From: DAIDJM01 sp964250215
GTDB lineage: Bacteria; Pseudomonadota; Alphaproteobacteria; Acetobacterales; Acetobacteraceae
Assembly: GCA_964250215.1 (NCBI GenBank)
Contig: CAXUEX010000017.1
Coordinates: forward strand, 1 to 30,110
DNA length: 30,110 nt
Reading direction: 5' to 3'
The notes beneath the pieces were generated by a model, which worked only from the letters and a program-made list of their open reading frames with translations, was not told where the DNA came from and did not search any database. A program made the position numbers and the translations under genes. Each line of letters starts with the position of its first letter. Within the stretch, counting starts at the first letter, position 1. Shown here one piece after another: positions 1-6,754 of this stretch.

Positions 1-410
1 GTCCGCAGCACCGCGCCCGGCCGCGACCCGCCCCGGCTGCACCGACAGCCGAAACGGCGAACCGTGCCCCCCGTGCCGCGCCGGCACCGCCCGCGCCCGC
101 GCCCGCCGAAGATTTCGCGGCGGAGGAGACGCTGGCCTACGCGCAGGCGCTGGCGGCCCAGGTGAAGGCCAGCGTGCAGGATCCGCCCGCCGTGCGCCGC
201 GGTGAGGAGAGCGGCATTGCCCATGTACGCATCACGGTGGCGCCCGATGGCAGGCTGATCGCGGTGGCGCTGCCCGGTTCCAGCGGCCATGCGGACATCG
301 ACGCGGCCGTGCTGGAAGGCGTGCGCGCGATCCACCCGCGCCCGTTCACGCCGCACATGAAACCGCAGACCGAATCGTTCACGCTGCGCATCGAGGAAGA
401 CGACAACTGA
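1..410 (+). CDS. TonB-family C-terminal domain protein (5' end outside window)
   Basis: The reading frame is open from the first bases of the window and ends at the TGA at 408-410, so only the C-terminal ~135 residues are visible. They begin with a Pro/Ala-rich stretch (about residues 1-40 of the visible part), typical of the periplasm-spanning linker of TonB and TolA. A compact domain follows, with the pattern VQDPP...GIAHVRITVAPDGRL, SSGHADIDAAVLEGVRAI and a final FTLRIEEDD strand. This matches the TonB C-terminal fold (PF03544-like), which contacts outer-membrane receptors and transmits energy from ExbB/ExbD. Whether this is TonB itself or a TolA/TonB-like paralogue cannot be decided without the N-terminus. 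The next gene is convergent and its stop lies 12 bases away. Confidence 0.8.
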   Translation, partial: PQHRARPRPAPAAPTAETANRAPRAAPAPPAPAPAEDFAAEETLAYAQALAAQVKASVQDPPAVRRGEESGIAHVRITVAPDGRLIAVALPGSSGHADIDAAVLEGVRAIHPRPFTPHMKPQTESFTLRIEEDDN

Positions 411-422
411 GCCTGGCCGAAG

Positions 423-1133
423 TCAGCCCACTGGCTCGGCGCCGTCGAGCAGCCCTTCCTTGCGGAAACTTGTCCAGGCGCCGTTGCCAACGATAATGTG
501 GTCCGCCAGCTCGATGTTGAACAGCGCCAGCGCGGCGGCAACCTGCTCCGTCATCGTAATATCCGACATGGAGGGCGTGGGGTCGCCGCTGGGGTGGTTG
601 TGCACCAGCACCAGCGCCGCCGCCCCCAGATCGAGCGCGCGGCGCGCCACTTCCCGCGGATAGACCGGCGTGTGGTTGATCGTGCCGCGGGACTGCGCCT
701 CGTCCGCCAGCAGCCGGCGGGCGCTATCCAGGAACAGGATGCGGAACTGCTCCACCTTCTCGCGTGAGAGCGAGGCCGTGAGGTAGGCCAGCAGCGCCGC
801 AATATTCTGCAACGGCGGATTTTCCTCCAGCGACGCGCGCGACAGGCGCAGCGCGGCTTCGTGGATCAGTTTCGCGCCGGCAACGCTATGGATGCCGAAG
901 CCCGGCATGGCGAACAACTCGTCGGGCGTCGCCGCGAGCAGATTGGCGAAACTGCCGAAGCGGGCCAGCGCGGCGCGGGCGAGCGGCAGCGGATCGGGCG
1001 TGCGGGTGACCAGCGCGAGCAGCCCGGCGGCCAGCGCCATATCGTCGGGCTCGGCCTCGGTGGCGGCCGGGGCGGCGGGGCGGAAACGGAACGGGGCCTC
1101 GGCAAAGCCGCTCATGCGTAACGAGTAGCGCAT
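423..1133 (-). CDS. radC: RadC/JAB-domain protein with intact JAMM motif
   Basis: The product is 236 residues long. The C-terminal half is a RadC (MPN/JAB1, DUF2466) domain: ILFLDSARRLLADE near residues 132-145, then H178-N-H180-P-S-G-D184 and S188/D191, which together give the full JAMM metal site HxHx7Sx2D. RadC proteins were named for DNA repair, but their true function is unsettled; a metal-dependent hydrolase fold is established. The N-terminal helical part is eroded compared with usual RadC: the GHR...DYELLELLL block is missing, and only the RFGSFANLLAATPDEL and HhH-like PGFGIHSVAGAKLI segments remain. The start at 1133 is an ATG; a second ATG at 1115 is also possible. It is divergent from a second RadC-like gene only 28 bases away that lacks the catalytic motif. 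The hexamer TAGAAC (minus strand, 1150-1145) lies just upstream. Confidence 0.88.
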   Translation of the reverse strand: MRYSLRMSGFAEAPFRFRPAAPAATEAEPDDMALAAGLLALVTRTPDPLPLARAALARFGSFANLLAATPDELFAMPGFGIHSVAGAKLIHEAALRLSRASLEENPPLQNIAALLAYLTASLSREKVEQFRILFLDSARRLLADEAQSRGTINHTPVYPREVARRALDLGAAALVLVHNHPSGDPTPSMSDITMTEQVAAALALFNIELADHIIVGNGAWTSFRKEGLLDGAEPVG

Positions 1134-1161
1134 GGCGCGCAGATGTTCTACTCTGGGTTAG

Positions 1162-1812
1162 ATGCCGTCCGAATCGCCGCTTGCCGCGCAGGCGCCGGTG
1201 TTCGCCAGCACCGGACCGCATGGCCACCGTGCCCGCATGCGCCAGCGGTTGCTGGATCGCGGCCCGGCGGCGCTGGCCGATTACGAGATTCTGGAAATGC
1301 TGCTGTTTCTCAGCATTGAGCGGCGCGACACGAAGCCGCTGGCCAAGGCCGCGATCAACCGTTTCGGCAGCCTGGCCGCGGTGCTGCGCGCGCCGGGCGC
1401 CGAGCTATGCGCGCTGGATGCCTCGCTGGGCCACATGCCGCGCGTGCTGGCGCTGGTGCGAAGCGCGGCCCAGCGGCTGGCCGGCGCCGAAGCCAGGGCG
1501 CGGCCGGTGCTGGGCGATCTGCTGAAGCTGGGGGATTACCTGGAAGCTGCGCCGGGCCGGGAAGGGTTGCGGGCGCTGTTCCTGGATGCGCGCAACCGGC
1601 TGCTGGCCGACGAGATGCCCGGGGAGGGCCAGGTGCTGCGCCGCGCGCTGGGGCTGCACGCGGCTTCCGTGATCCTGGCGGGCGGCGGCGGATCGGCGGC
1701 CAAGCTGGAGCAGGCGCGACGGCAGGCCGCCAAGGTGGCGGTTCAGGTGCACGATTGGGTGGTTTGCGATGCCGATGGCTGGATCAGTCTCGGCACGGGC
1801 CGGCCATTCTGA
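1162..1812 (+). CDS. RadC-like protein with degenerate (non-catalytic) JAB domain
   Basis: The product is 216 residues long. The N-terminal part is canonical for alphaproteobacterial RadC: GHRARMRQRLLDRGP at 21-35, DYEILEMLLFLSIERRD at 40-56, KPLAKAAINRFGSLAAVL at 58-75. LFLDARNRLLADE at 139-151 is the start of the JAB domain. After that the domain is shortened. The GTINHTPVYPRE segment is gone, and where HNHPSGD should stand the protein reads AGGGG (173-177), so no JAMM metal ligands remain. The frame is open to a normal TGA and the last strand (DWVVCDADGWISLG) is preserved, so this looks like a maintained pseudoenzyme and not a decaying pseudogene. It faces the intact radC divergently across 28 bases. 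The ATG at 1162 directly follows GGGTTAG, with no clear ribosome binding site. Confidence 0.82.
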   Translation: MPSESPLAAQAPVFASTGPHGHRARMRQRLLDRGPAALADYEILEMLLFLSIERRDTKPLAKAAINRFGSLAAVLRAPGAELCALDASLGHMPRVLALVRSAAQRLAGAEARARPVLGDLLKLGDYLEAAPGREGLRALFLDARNRLLADEMPGEGQVLRRALGLHAASVILAGGGGSAAKLEQARRQAAKVAVQVHDWVVCDADGWISLGTGRPF

Positions 1813-1844
1813 TAGGCTACGTTGGTATTCCGGAGGAGAGGCGA

Positions 1845-2219
1845 ATGGGCACGCGGATCGTTTCGGTGTTGATGTGCGCGGGGCTCGGCGCGTGTGCCGC
1901 GAGTCCCGTGCCGGTGATCGGCCAGCCCGGGCCGCAGAAATCGCCGGTGGCATTCCAGGCGGACGAAGCCGCGTGCCGCCAGCAAGCCGCAACCGAGGCG
2001 GGGCCGGCCGGCACGGCAAACAGCAATGTGCGCTGGTCGGCGTTCTTCGCGGCCTACGGCAAGTGTCAGGAAGCGAAGGGCAACCGGGTGATGCCGGTGC
2101 CGTGGGATCTGGCCTATGCGGCGTATCTGGGCGGCGTGCTGCCGTTTGCCGGGCCGCCGCCGCTGGCCGGGCCGGCGTATTATGGGCCGCCGGGGGCGTG
2201 GGGGTATGGGTATCCCTGA
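1845..2219 (+). CDS. Small putative lipoprotein with two conserved-type cysteines
   Basis: The product is 124 residues long. The ATG at 1845 follows a strong GGAGGAG ribosome binding site at 1832-1838. The N-terminus (MGTRIVSVLMCAGLGAC) is a short lipoprotein signal with lipobox LGAC, which gives a predicted lipidated Cys17. The mature part carries FQADEAACRQQA (Cys44) and FFAAYGKCQEAKGN (Cys74). This pattern resembles small alphaproteobacterial lipoproteins in which an ADxxCR...YxxCMxxKGN pair probably forms a disulfide. The tail (about 98-124) is rich in Pro, Gly and Tyr. The gene starts 32 bases after the RadC-like gene on the same strand and may be co-transcribed with it. No function can be assigned. 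Confidence 0.72.
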   Translation: MGTRIVSVLMCAGLGACAASPVPVIGQPGPQKSPVAFQADEAACRQQAATEAGPAGTANSNVRWSAFFAAYGKCQEAKGNRVMPVPWDLAYAAYLGGVLPFAGPPPLAGPAYYGPPGAWGYGYP

Positions 2220-2254
2220 GGGCAGCGATCCGTTTTTCCGTTGGTGCTGCGCAA

Positions 2255-4162
2255 CTACTCCCCCTGCGCCTGCGTCATCTGCTCGATGACCTTCTGGTTC
2301 ACGCTCGGGCGACCCTGATCCACCAGGGCACGCGCATAAGTCTCCAGCGTTTCCTGGGCCAGCGCGCGGGTTAGCTCCGCGCGAGTCTGATCGAAGCCGG
2401 TGCTGTCGGCCTTCGGATCCGGCTTCTGCACCGCGGCCAGCGCCACCACCAGGAACCCGGCATTCGTCTCCAGCATCTGCGCGCCGCCTGGCGCCATGGC
2501 GAACACCGCCTGGTTCACCTCGGTGGGAACACCGGGCGTCGGCCGATTGCGGTGCAGCGGCGGCGTGCGTGAAATCTGCAGGCCGCTGCCCCAGGCCGCT
2601 TGCTGGATGCTTTCGCCGTGCCGCACGAGGCCGAGGATTTTCGCCGCCTGCGCTTCCTGCGCATGACGCACCTGATCGGCGCGCCAATCCGCCAGCACCT
2701 GCGTGCGCACCTGGTCGAACGGCTTCAGCGCAGGTTTCGTGATGTTCTGCACCGCGATTGCATACCAGGAATGGTCTGGCCCCTCCTGCAACTGCACGGG
2801 ATCGTTCACGCTCGCCTTGAACGCATCGGCCACGATCTTCTGCCGCAGCTCCGGACCCGCGGGCAGCGGCGCCGGCGTGCCGTCCGGCGTGTTGCCCTGC
2901 GCATCCAGCGTGCCTTCCACGCCGGCCGCGCCCATGTCCGCCGGCACTTCGTCGATGCGCGAGCCGCCGGCGAACAAATCCTGCAGCTTCTGCGCCCTGG
3001 GGTCCACCAGATCGGCCGCGCGCTCGGCGCCGAGGCGGCGGCGCACGGTATCCTGGAGCACCGCGTAATCCGCGTGTTTCGCCGGCGTAATGGCAGTCAC
3101 CCTCACCAACTGCACGCCCAGCGGCTCGGTGACCGGCCCCACCACCGCATCGGGCGCTGCTGCGAAGGCCGCGCGCGCCAGTTCGGGGCTGGGAATGCCG
3201 CGCTGCGTCGCATCGGTCAGGTCAGTGGCGTTCGCGCCCTTTGCCTTGGCCGCCGCCTGCATCTGCGCCCAGTTCGCGCCGCCGCGCCATATCGCCGCGA
3301 GCTGGTTGGCGATCGCGGCATTATCGGCCGTGATCACCTGCAAGCTCCGCTTCTCCTCGGCCTCGAACTCGGATTTGTGCTGCGCCAGCCACGCGTGCAG
3401 ATCGGCATCCGATAGCGGCAGCGTGCGGCCGATGGTTTCGGGGCTGAGGATCACCACCTTCACGCGGCGATATTCCGGCGCGGTGTAGCGCGAGGGGTTG
3501 TTCTTGTAGAAGCGCTGCAGCACCGCCTCATCCGGCGCCGCGGCTTGCGGTTGGCCGGCGAAAGCCAGCGTGACGACATCGGCGGTGCGCGTTTCGTTAA
3601 AGAAACTGTAGATCAGGCCGGTGAGTTCGTCCGAAGGCCGCGCATTCGCCTCGATGGGGCCGAGAAGCTGCCGCTTGGCGAGATCGTCGCTGACGTCCTT
3701 GAGGAAGCCCTGCTCGGAAAGCCCGTTGTTCTGCAGCAGCGAAAGATAGATCGCCCGGCTGAACTTGCCGCCCGGATCCTGGAACGCCGGCATTTCCATC
3801 ACCGCCTGATCGCGCGCCGCGCGCGGCGCCACGAGCCCCATCCGCTGCACTTCCGCATCGATGGCGCGCTGCGTCACTAGCCGCTGCAGCGACTGCCCCA
3901 CCACCATCTGCCGCACGCCCGGCGGCAGTTGCGAGGGATCGGGGAATTGCTGCTGCAAGCGGCGCAGCGAGCCCTGCACTTCCTGCTGCAAATCGGCCTG
4001 CGTGATGGTGCGGCCGGAGACGGTGGCCGCATCGGTGGCGCTCATGCCGCCGCCGACGCCGGCGCGCCCGGAAACACCCCAGGCGACAAAGGCCGCGGCC
4101 AGGGCCATAAGAAACACGCGGGCCAACCAGGTGTTGGCGAGCGTTCGGAACATCGCAAGCAT
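2255..4162 (-). CDS. ppiD: Periplasmic folding chaperone / peptidyl-prolyl isomerase PpiD (SurA_N + parvulin)
   Basis: The product is 635 residues long, the normal size of PpiD. One membrane anchor near residues 11-29 (VFLMALAAAFVAWGVSG) is followed by a long periplasmic part. Residues ~40-190 match the SurA_N_3 chaperone domain (TVSGRTITQADLQQEVQGSL, FQDPGGKFSRAIYLSLLQNNGLSE). A parvulin-type region lies around 240-370 (YRRVKVVILSPE, GVQLVRVTAITPAKHADYAVL) but is poorly conserved at the catalytic positions, as is common in PpiD, so chaperone activity is more certain than isomerase activity. It would help outer-membrane and secreted proteins fold after leaving SecYEG. It is divergent from tpiA-secG, which fits a secretion link. 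The ATG at 4162 is chosen; an ATG at 4153 is an alternative. TAGAAG lies 27 bases upstream. Confidence 0.9.
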   Translation of the reverse strand: MLAMFRTLANTWLARVFLMALAAAFVAWGVSGRAGVGGGMSATDAATVSGRTITQADLQQEVQGSLRRLQQQFPDPSQLPPGVRQMVVGQSLQRLVTQRAIDAEVQRMGLVAPRAARDQAVMEMPAFQDPGGKFSRAIYLSLLQNNGLSEQGFLKDVSDDLAKRQLLGPIEANARPSDELTGLIYSFFNETRTADVVTLAFAGQPQAAAPDEAVLQRFYKNNPSRYTAPEYRRVKVVILSPETIGRTLPLSDADLHAWLAQHKSEFEAEEKRSLQVITADNAAIANQLAAIWRGGANWAQMQAAAKAKGANATDLTDATQRGIPSPELARAAFAAAPDAVVGPVTEPLGVQLVRVTAITPAKHADYAVLQDTVRRRLGAERAADLVDPRAQKLQDLFAGGSRIDEVPADMGAAGVEGTLDAQGNTPDGTPAPLPAGPELRQKIVADAFKASVNDPVQLQEGPDHSWYAIAVQNITKPALKPFDQVRTQVLADWRADQVRHAQEAQAAKILGLVRHGESIQQAAWGSGLQISRTPPLHRNRPTPGVPTEVNQAVFAMAPGGAQMLETNAGFLVVALAAVQKPDPKADSTGFDQTRAELTRALAQETLETYARALVDQGRPSVNQKVIEQMTQAQGE

Positions 4163-4189
4163 GGCCGCACGCTTTAGGCAAAAGCCCGG

Positions 4190-4195
4190 CTTCTA
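4190..4195 (-). promoter_or_regulatory. Candidate -10 element (TAGAAG) of ppiD
   Basis: TAGAAG is read on the minus strand 27 bases before the ppiD ATG and is followed by CCGGGCTTTTGCC. Almost the same string (TAGAAG GCCGGCTTTCCTGCC) stands before secG, and TAGAAG also stands before dedA. It matches four of six positions of the sigma70 -10 consensus. No convincing -35 box is visible, so this is only a candidate. Confidence 0.3.
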
Positions 4196-4229
4196 GCCAG
4201 GGGGGCGACCTTGCCGTATCGGCACCCGC

Positions 4230-4961
4230 ATGGCCAAGCTGATTGCCGGCAACTGGAAAATGAATGGCTTGCGCGGCGTTGCCCAGGCGCTGGCCGAGGC
4301 CGTGCGGCGCGGTGCCGGCGATATCCACGCCGAGTTGCTGCTGTGCCCGCCCTTTACGGCGCTCGCCGCTTTGGAACCCGTGTTGCGCGGCAGCGGCATC
4401 GGCCTTGGCGCCCAGGATTGCCACGCCAAGGGCAGCGGCGCGCACACCGGCGATATCTCGGCCGCCATGCTGGCCGATGCGGGCTGCCGCGCCGTGATCC
4501 TGGGCCATTCCGAGCGCCGCGCCGAGCATGGCGAGACGGATGCAGCCGTGCGAGCGAAGGCCGAAGCCGCCGCCGCGACCGGGCTGCTGCCGATCGTGTG
4601 CGTGGGCGAGACCGAAGCCCAGCGCGAAGCGGGCAACGCCGAGGCGGTGGTGTGCGCGCAGGTTGCCGCCAGCCTGCCGGACGGTTTTGCCGGCGTGCTG
4701 GCCTACGAGCCGATCTGGGCCATCGGCACCGGCCGAACGCCGACGCAGAACGACGTGGCCGCGATGCACGCCGCGATCCGCCGCGCGCTGCTGCAACGGC
4801 TAGGTGGCCCGGGCGTCGGGGTGCGGATCCTCTATGGCGGATCGGTCAAGCCCGACAACGCCGCGTCTTTGCTGCATTTGCCGGAGGTTGGCGGCGCACT
4901 GGTCGGCGGCGCGTCGCTGGATGCGGCCGCGTTCCTGGCGATCGCGCGGGCTGCCTGCTAG
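4230..4961 (+). CDS. tpiA: Triosephosphate isomerase
   Basis: The product is 243 residues long. It interconverts dihydroxyacetone phosphate and glyceraldehyde 3-phosphate in glycolysis and gluconeogenesis, in the cytoplasm. All signature parts are present: N8-W-K10 in AGNWKMN, QDCHAKGSGAHTGDIS at 62-77, the electrophilic His93 in ILGHSERR, the catalytic base Glu160 in AYEPIWAIGTG with the flexible loop after it, and the phosphate-binding RILYGGSVKPDN and GALVGGASLD near the C-terminus. It opens a co-directional run with secG (48 bases on), an amine oxidase, pyrG and kdsA. It is divergent from ppiD across 67 bases. The ribosome binding site before the ATG is weak. Confidence 0.97.
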   Translation: MAKLIAGNWKMNGLRGVAQALAEAVRRGAGDIHAELLLCPPFTALAALEPVLRGSGIGLGAQDCHAKGSGAHTGDISAAMLADAGCRAVILGHSERRAEHGETDAAVRAKAEAAAATGLLPIVCVGETEAQREAGNAEAVVCAQVAASLPDGFAGVLAYEPIWAIGTGRTPTQNDVAAMHAAIRRALLQRLGGPGVGVRILYGGSVKPDNAASLLHLPEVGGALVGGASLDAAAFLAIARAAC

Positions 4962-4981
4962 CCAGCCCGGCCCTGCTTCGG

Positions 4982-4987
4982 TAGAAG
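4982..4987 (+). promoter_or_regulatory. Candidate -10 element (TAGAAG) before secG
   Basis: TAGAAG stands 25 bases before the secG ATG in the tpiA-secG gap and is followed by GCCGGCTTTCCTGCC, nearly the same string as downstream of the TAGAAG of ppiD. If real, secG and the following genes can be transcribed independently of tpiA. No good -35 box was found. Confidence 0.28.
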
Positions 4988-5012
4988 GCCGGCTTTCCTG
5001 CCAGGTTCGGTG

Positions 5013-5387
5013 ATGCCTTCTTTTCTTTCGTTCACGCCGCTCGTGCCGGTGCTGCGAGTGCTGCATGTGTTCGTCACGTTGGCCATGATCGGCGTGGTGC
5101 TGATCCAGCGCAGCGAGGGCGGCGGCCTGGGCATTGGCACCAGCCAGGGCATGGGCGCGTTCATGACCGGTCGCGGCACGGCCAACCTGCTGACCCGCAC
5201 CACGGCCGTGCTGGCGGCGCTGTTCTTCTCGATATCGCTCACGCTGGCGCTGCTGAACCGCGGCACGGCCGGAGCGGGGCGAGAGACGCTGAGCGTGCCG
5301 CCGATCGGCACACCGGCGGTGCCGGGCAAACCTGGGCTACCCGCCAAGCCGGTGGTGCCGAGCGCGCCGAACGTGCCGATCCATTGA
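5013..5387 (+). CDS. secG: Preprotein translocase subunit SecG
   Basis: The product is 124 residues from the ATG at 5013; a GTG directly in front at 5010 could also serve. Two membrane helices lie near residues 11-31 and 62-82. Between them is the SecG signature VLIQRSEGGGLGIG followed by GMGAFMTGRGTANLLTRTT. SecG is the small accessory subunit of the SecYEG protein-conducting channel and inverts topology during SecA-driven export. The last ~40 residues are a Pro/Gly-rich low-complexity tail (TPAVPGKPGLPAKPVVPSAP), as is common in alphaproteobacteria. The tpiA-secG neighbourhood is conserved in this class. Confidence 0.94.
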   Translation: MPSFLSFTPLVPVLRVLHVFVTLAMIGVVLIQRSEGGGLGIGTSQGMGAFMTGRGTANLLTRTTAVLAALFFSISLTLALLNRGTAGAGRETLSVPPIGTPAVPGKPGLPAKPVVPSAPNVPIH

Positions 5388-5420
5388 CGCAGGCGGCGGC
5401 CGCGCCCCAAGCCGGCCGGC

Positions 5421-6743
5421 ATGGAACATGATGCAGCAGGCGCCGACCTTGGCGGCGAACCCGACCCCGTAGTTGTGGTGGGCGCCGGCATCGCCGGGCT
5501 CGCCGCGGCGGGCCGGCTGCGCGCGGCCGGCGTGGCGACGATCCTGATCGAAGCCGAGCCCTGCATCGGCGGACGGGCCAGCACCCTTTTTCCGCCGGAA
5601 CTCGGCGGCCATGCTTTCGATCTGGGTGCGCAATGGCTGCACGCGGCCGAAACCAACCCGCTGGTGCCGGTTTGCCGCGCGGCCGGGGAGCGCGTGGCTA
5701 CGGAATCACCGGCCGGTGTCACGCGGATTTGCCGCGGCGATGGCAGCGAAATTCCGCCCGAGGCCTACGAAACCGGCGCGGAATCTTGGCGCCAGGCTTT
5801 GCGCGCGCGGCTGGATGGCCCCGACATTTCGCTTGCCGCGGCCGGTCCCGACGATCTGTGGACGGCCACGGTGGAAGCCTGGGAAGCCACGATTATCGCC
5901 GCGGCCGATGCCGATCGGCTCAGCTTGCGGGATTGGAACGCGAATGCACTGGAAGGCTCAAATTTCGTGCCCGCCAGCGGCGGCGGGCTCGGCGCGATGC
6001 TGGCCCGCGTGCTGGGGCCGCCGGCCGGCAGCAGCAGAACCGGCGTGCGTGCCACCGCGATCGCGGCGCGGCCGGACGGCGTTCGCGTGGAAACTTCATC
6101 CGGCACGATCGAGGCCGCCGCCGCGATCGTCACGGTTTCCACCGGCGTGCTGCGCGCCGGGGGCATCCGATTCTCTCCGGCCCTGCCTGACGCGACCGCG
6201 CAGGCCATCGACGGGCTGCCCATGGGTGCGCTGACGAAAATCGCATTGCCGGCAGCGGGGGAAGGACGACTCGGGTTCGCAGCCGGCGCGGATCTGTTCC
6301 GCTGCCTGGCGCGGCGTGGCGAGACGTTTTTCAGCACGCTGTTCTGGCCAGGTGGCGCGCCTTATTGCGTGGGGTTCGTGGGTGGCAGCGTGGCCGCGAG
6401 TCTTGCCGGCAAGCCGGCCGAAGCGATCGCCATGCTGCGCGCCGAACTCTGCACGCTGCTGGGGCAAGGCGCCGGGCGAGCGTTGTTGGCCGAAGGCGTC
6501 GTTGCCGGCTGGGTGGAGAATCCGCATTTCGGCGGCGCGTATGCGTATGCGCGACCTGGCTGCGCCGGCGCCCGAGCGGTTTTGCGCGAACCGGTGTGGG
6601 AAGGCCGGCTGCGGTTCGCGGGCGAGGCGCTGGCGCCGGACGGCATGGCGGGCACCGTGGGGGGTGCCTATGCGAGCGGGGTCGGGACGGCCGAGGCACT
6701 GCTTGCCGCACCCCCCTTCCTTCGGTCACGCGCAGCGGTTTAG
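5421..6743 (+). CDS. FAD-dependent amine oxidase (monoamine/polyamine oxidase family)
   Basis: The product is 440 residues long. The N-terminus holds the dinucleotide-binding motif VVVVGAGIAGLAAAGRL (17-33), then IEAEPCIGGRAS and FDLGAQWLH, the usual order in flavin-containing amine oxidases (PF01593). The C-terminus closes the FAD site with LRFAGEALAPDGMAGTVGG. Members oxidise amines (polyamines, tryptamine, amino acids) to imines with H2O2 formation; the substrate cannot be read from the sequence. No signal peptide is present, so it is probably cytoplasmic. It starts 33 bases after secG and ends 11 bases before pyrG, so it sits inside the housekeeping run. secG and pyrG are usually direct neighbours, so this gene was probably inserted. 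The pyrG upstream region overlaps its stop codon. Confidence 0.87.
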   Translation: MEHDAAGADLGGEPDPVVVVGAGIAGLAAAGRLRAAGVATILIEAEPCIGGRASTLFPPELGGHAFDLGAQWLHAAETNPLVPVCRAAGERVATESPAGVTRICRGDGSEIPPEAYETGAESWRQALRARLDGPDISLAAAGPDDLWTATVEAWEATIIAAADADRLSLRDWNANALEGSNFVPASGGGLGAMLARVLGPPAGSSRTGVRATAIAARPDGVRVETSSGTIEAAAAIVTVSTGVLRAGGIRFSPALPDATAQAIDGLPMGALTKIALPAAGEGRLGFAAGADLFRCLARRGETFFSTLFWPGGAPYCVGFVGGSVAASLAGKPAEAIAMLRAELCTLLGQGAGRALLAEGVVAGWVENPHFGGAYAYARPGCAGARAVLREPVWEGRLRFAGEALAPDGMAGTVGGAYASGVGTAEALLAAPPFLRSRAAV

Positions 6744-6754
6744 AACGGCCGTCC

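Noticed and set aside
2220..2254. Possible terminator between the lipoprotein gene and ppiD (GCAGC ... GCTGC around a T-run)
   Set aside because: The T-run is in the loop and the stem is only five bases, so it does not form a standard intrinsic terminator.
6365..6754. Upstream in-frame extension of pyrG
   Set aside because: The extra part lies inside the amine oxidase gene and is low-complexity, and the universal CTP synthase N-terminus begins at 6755.
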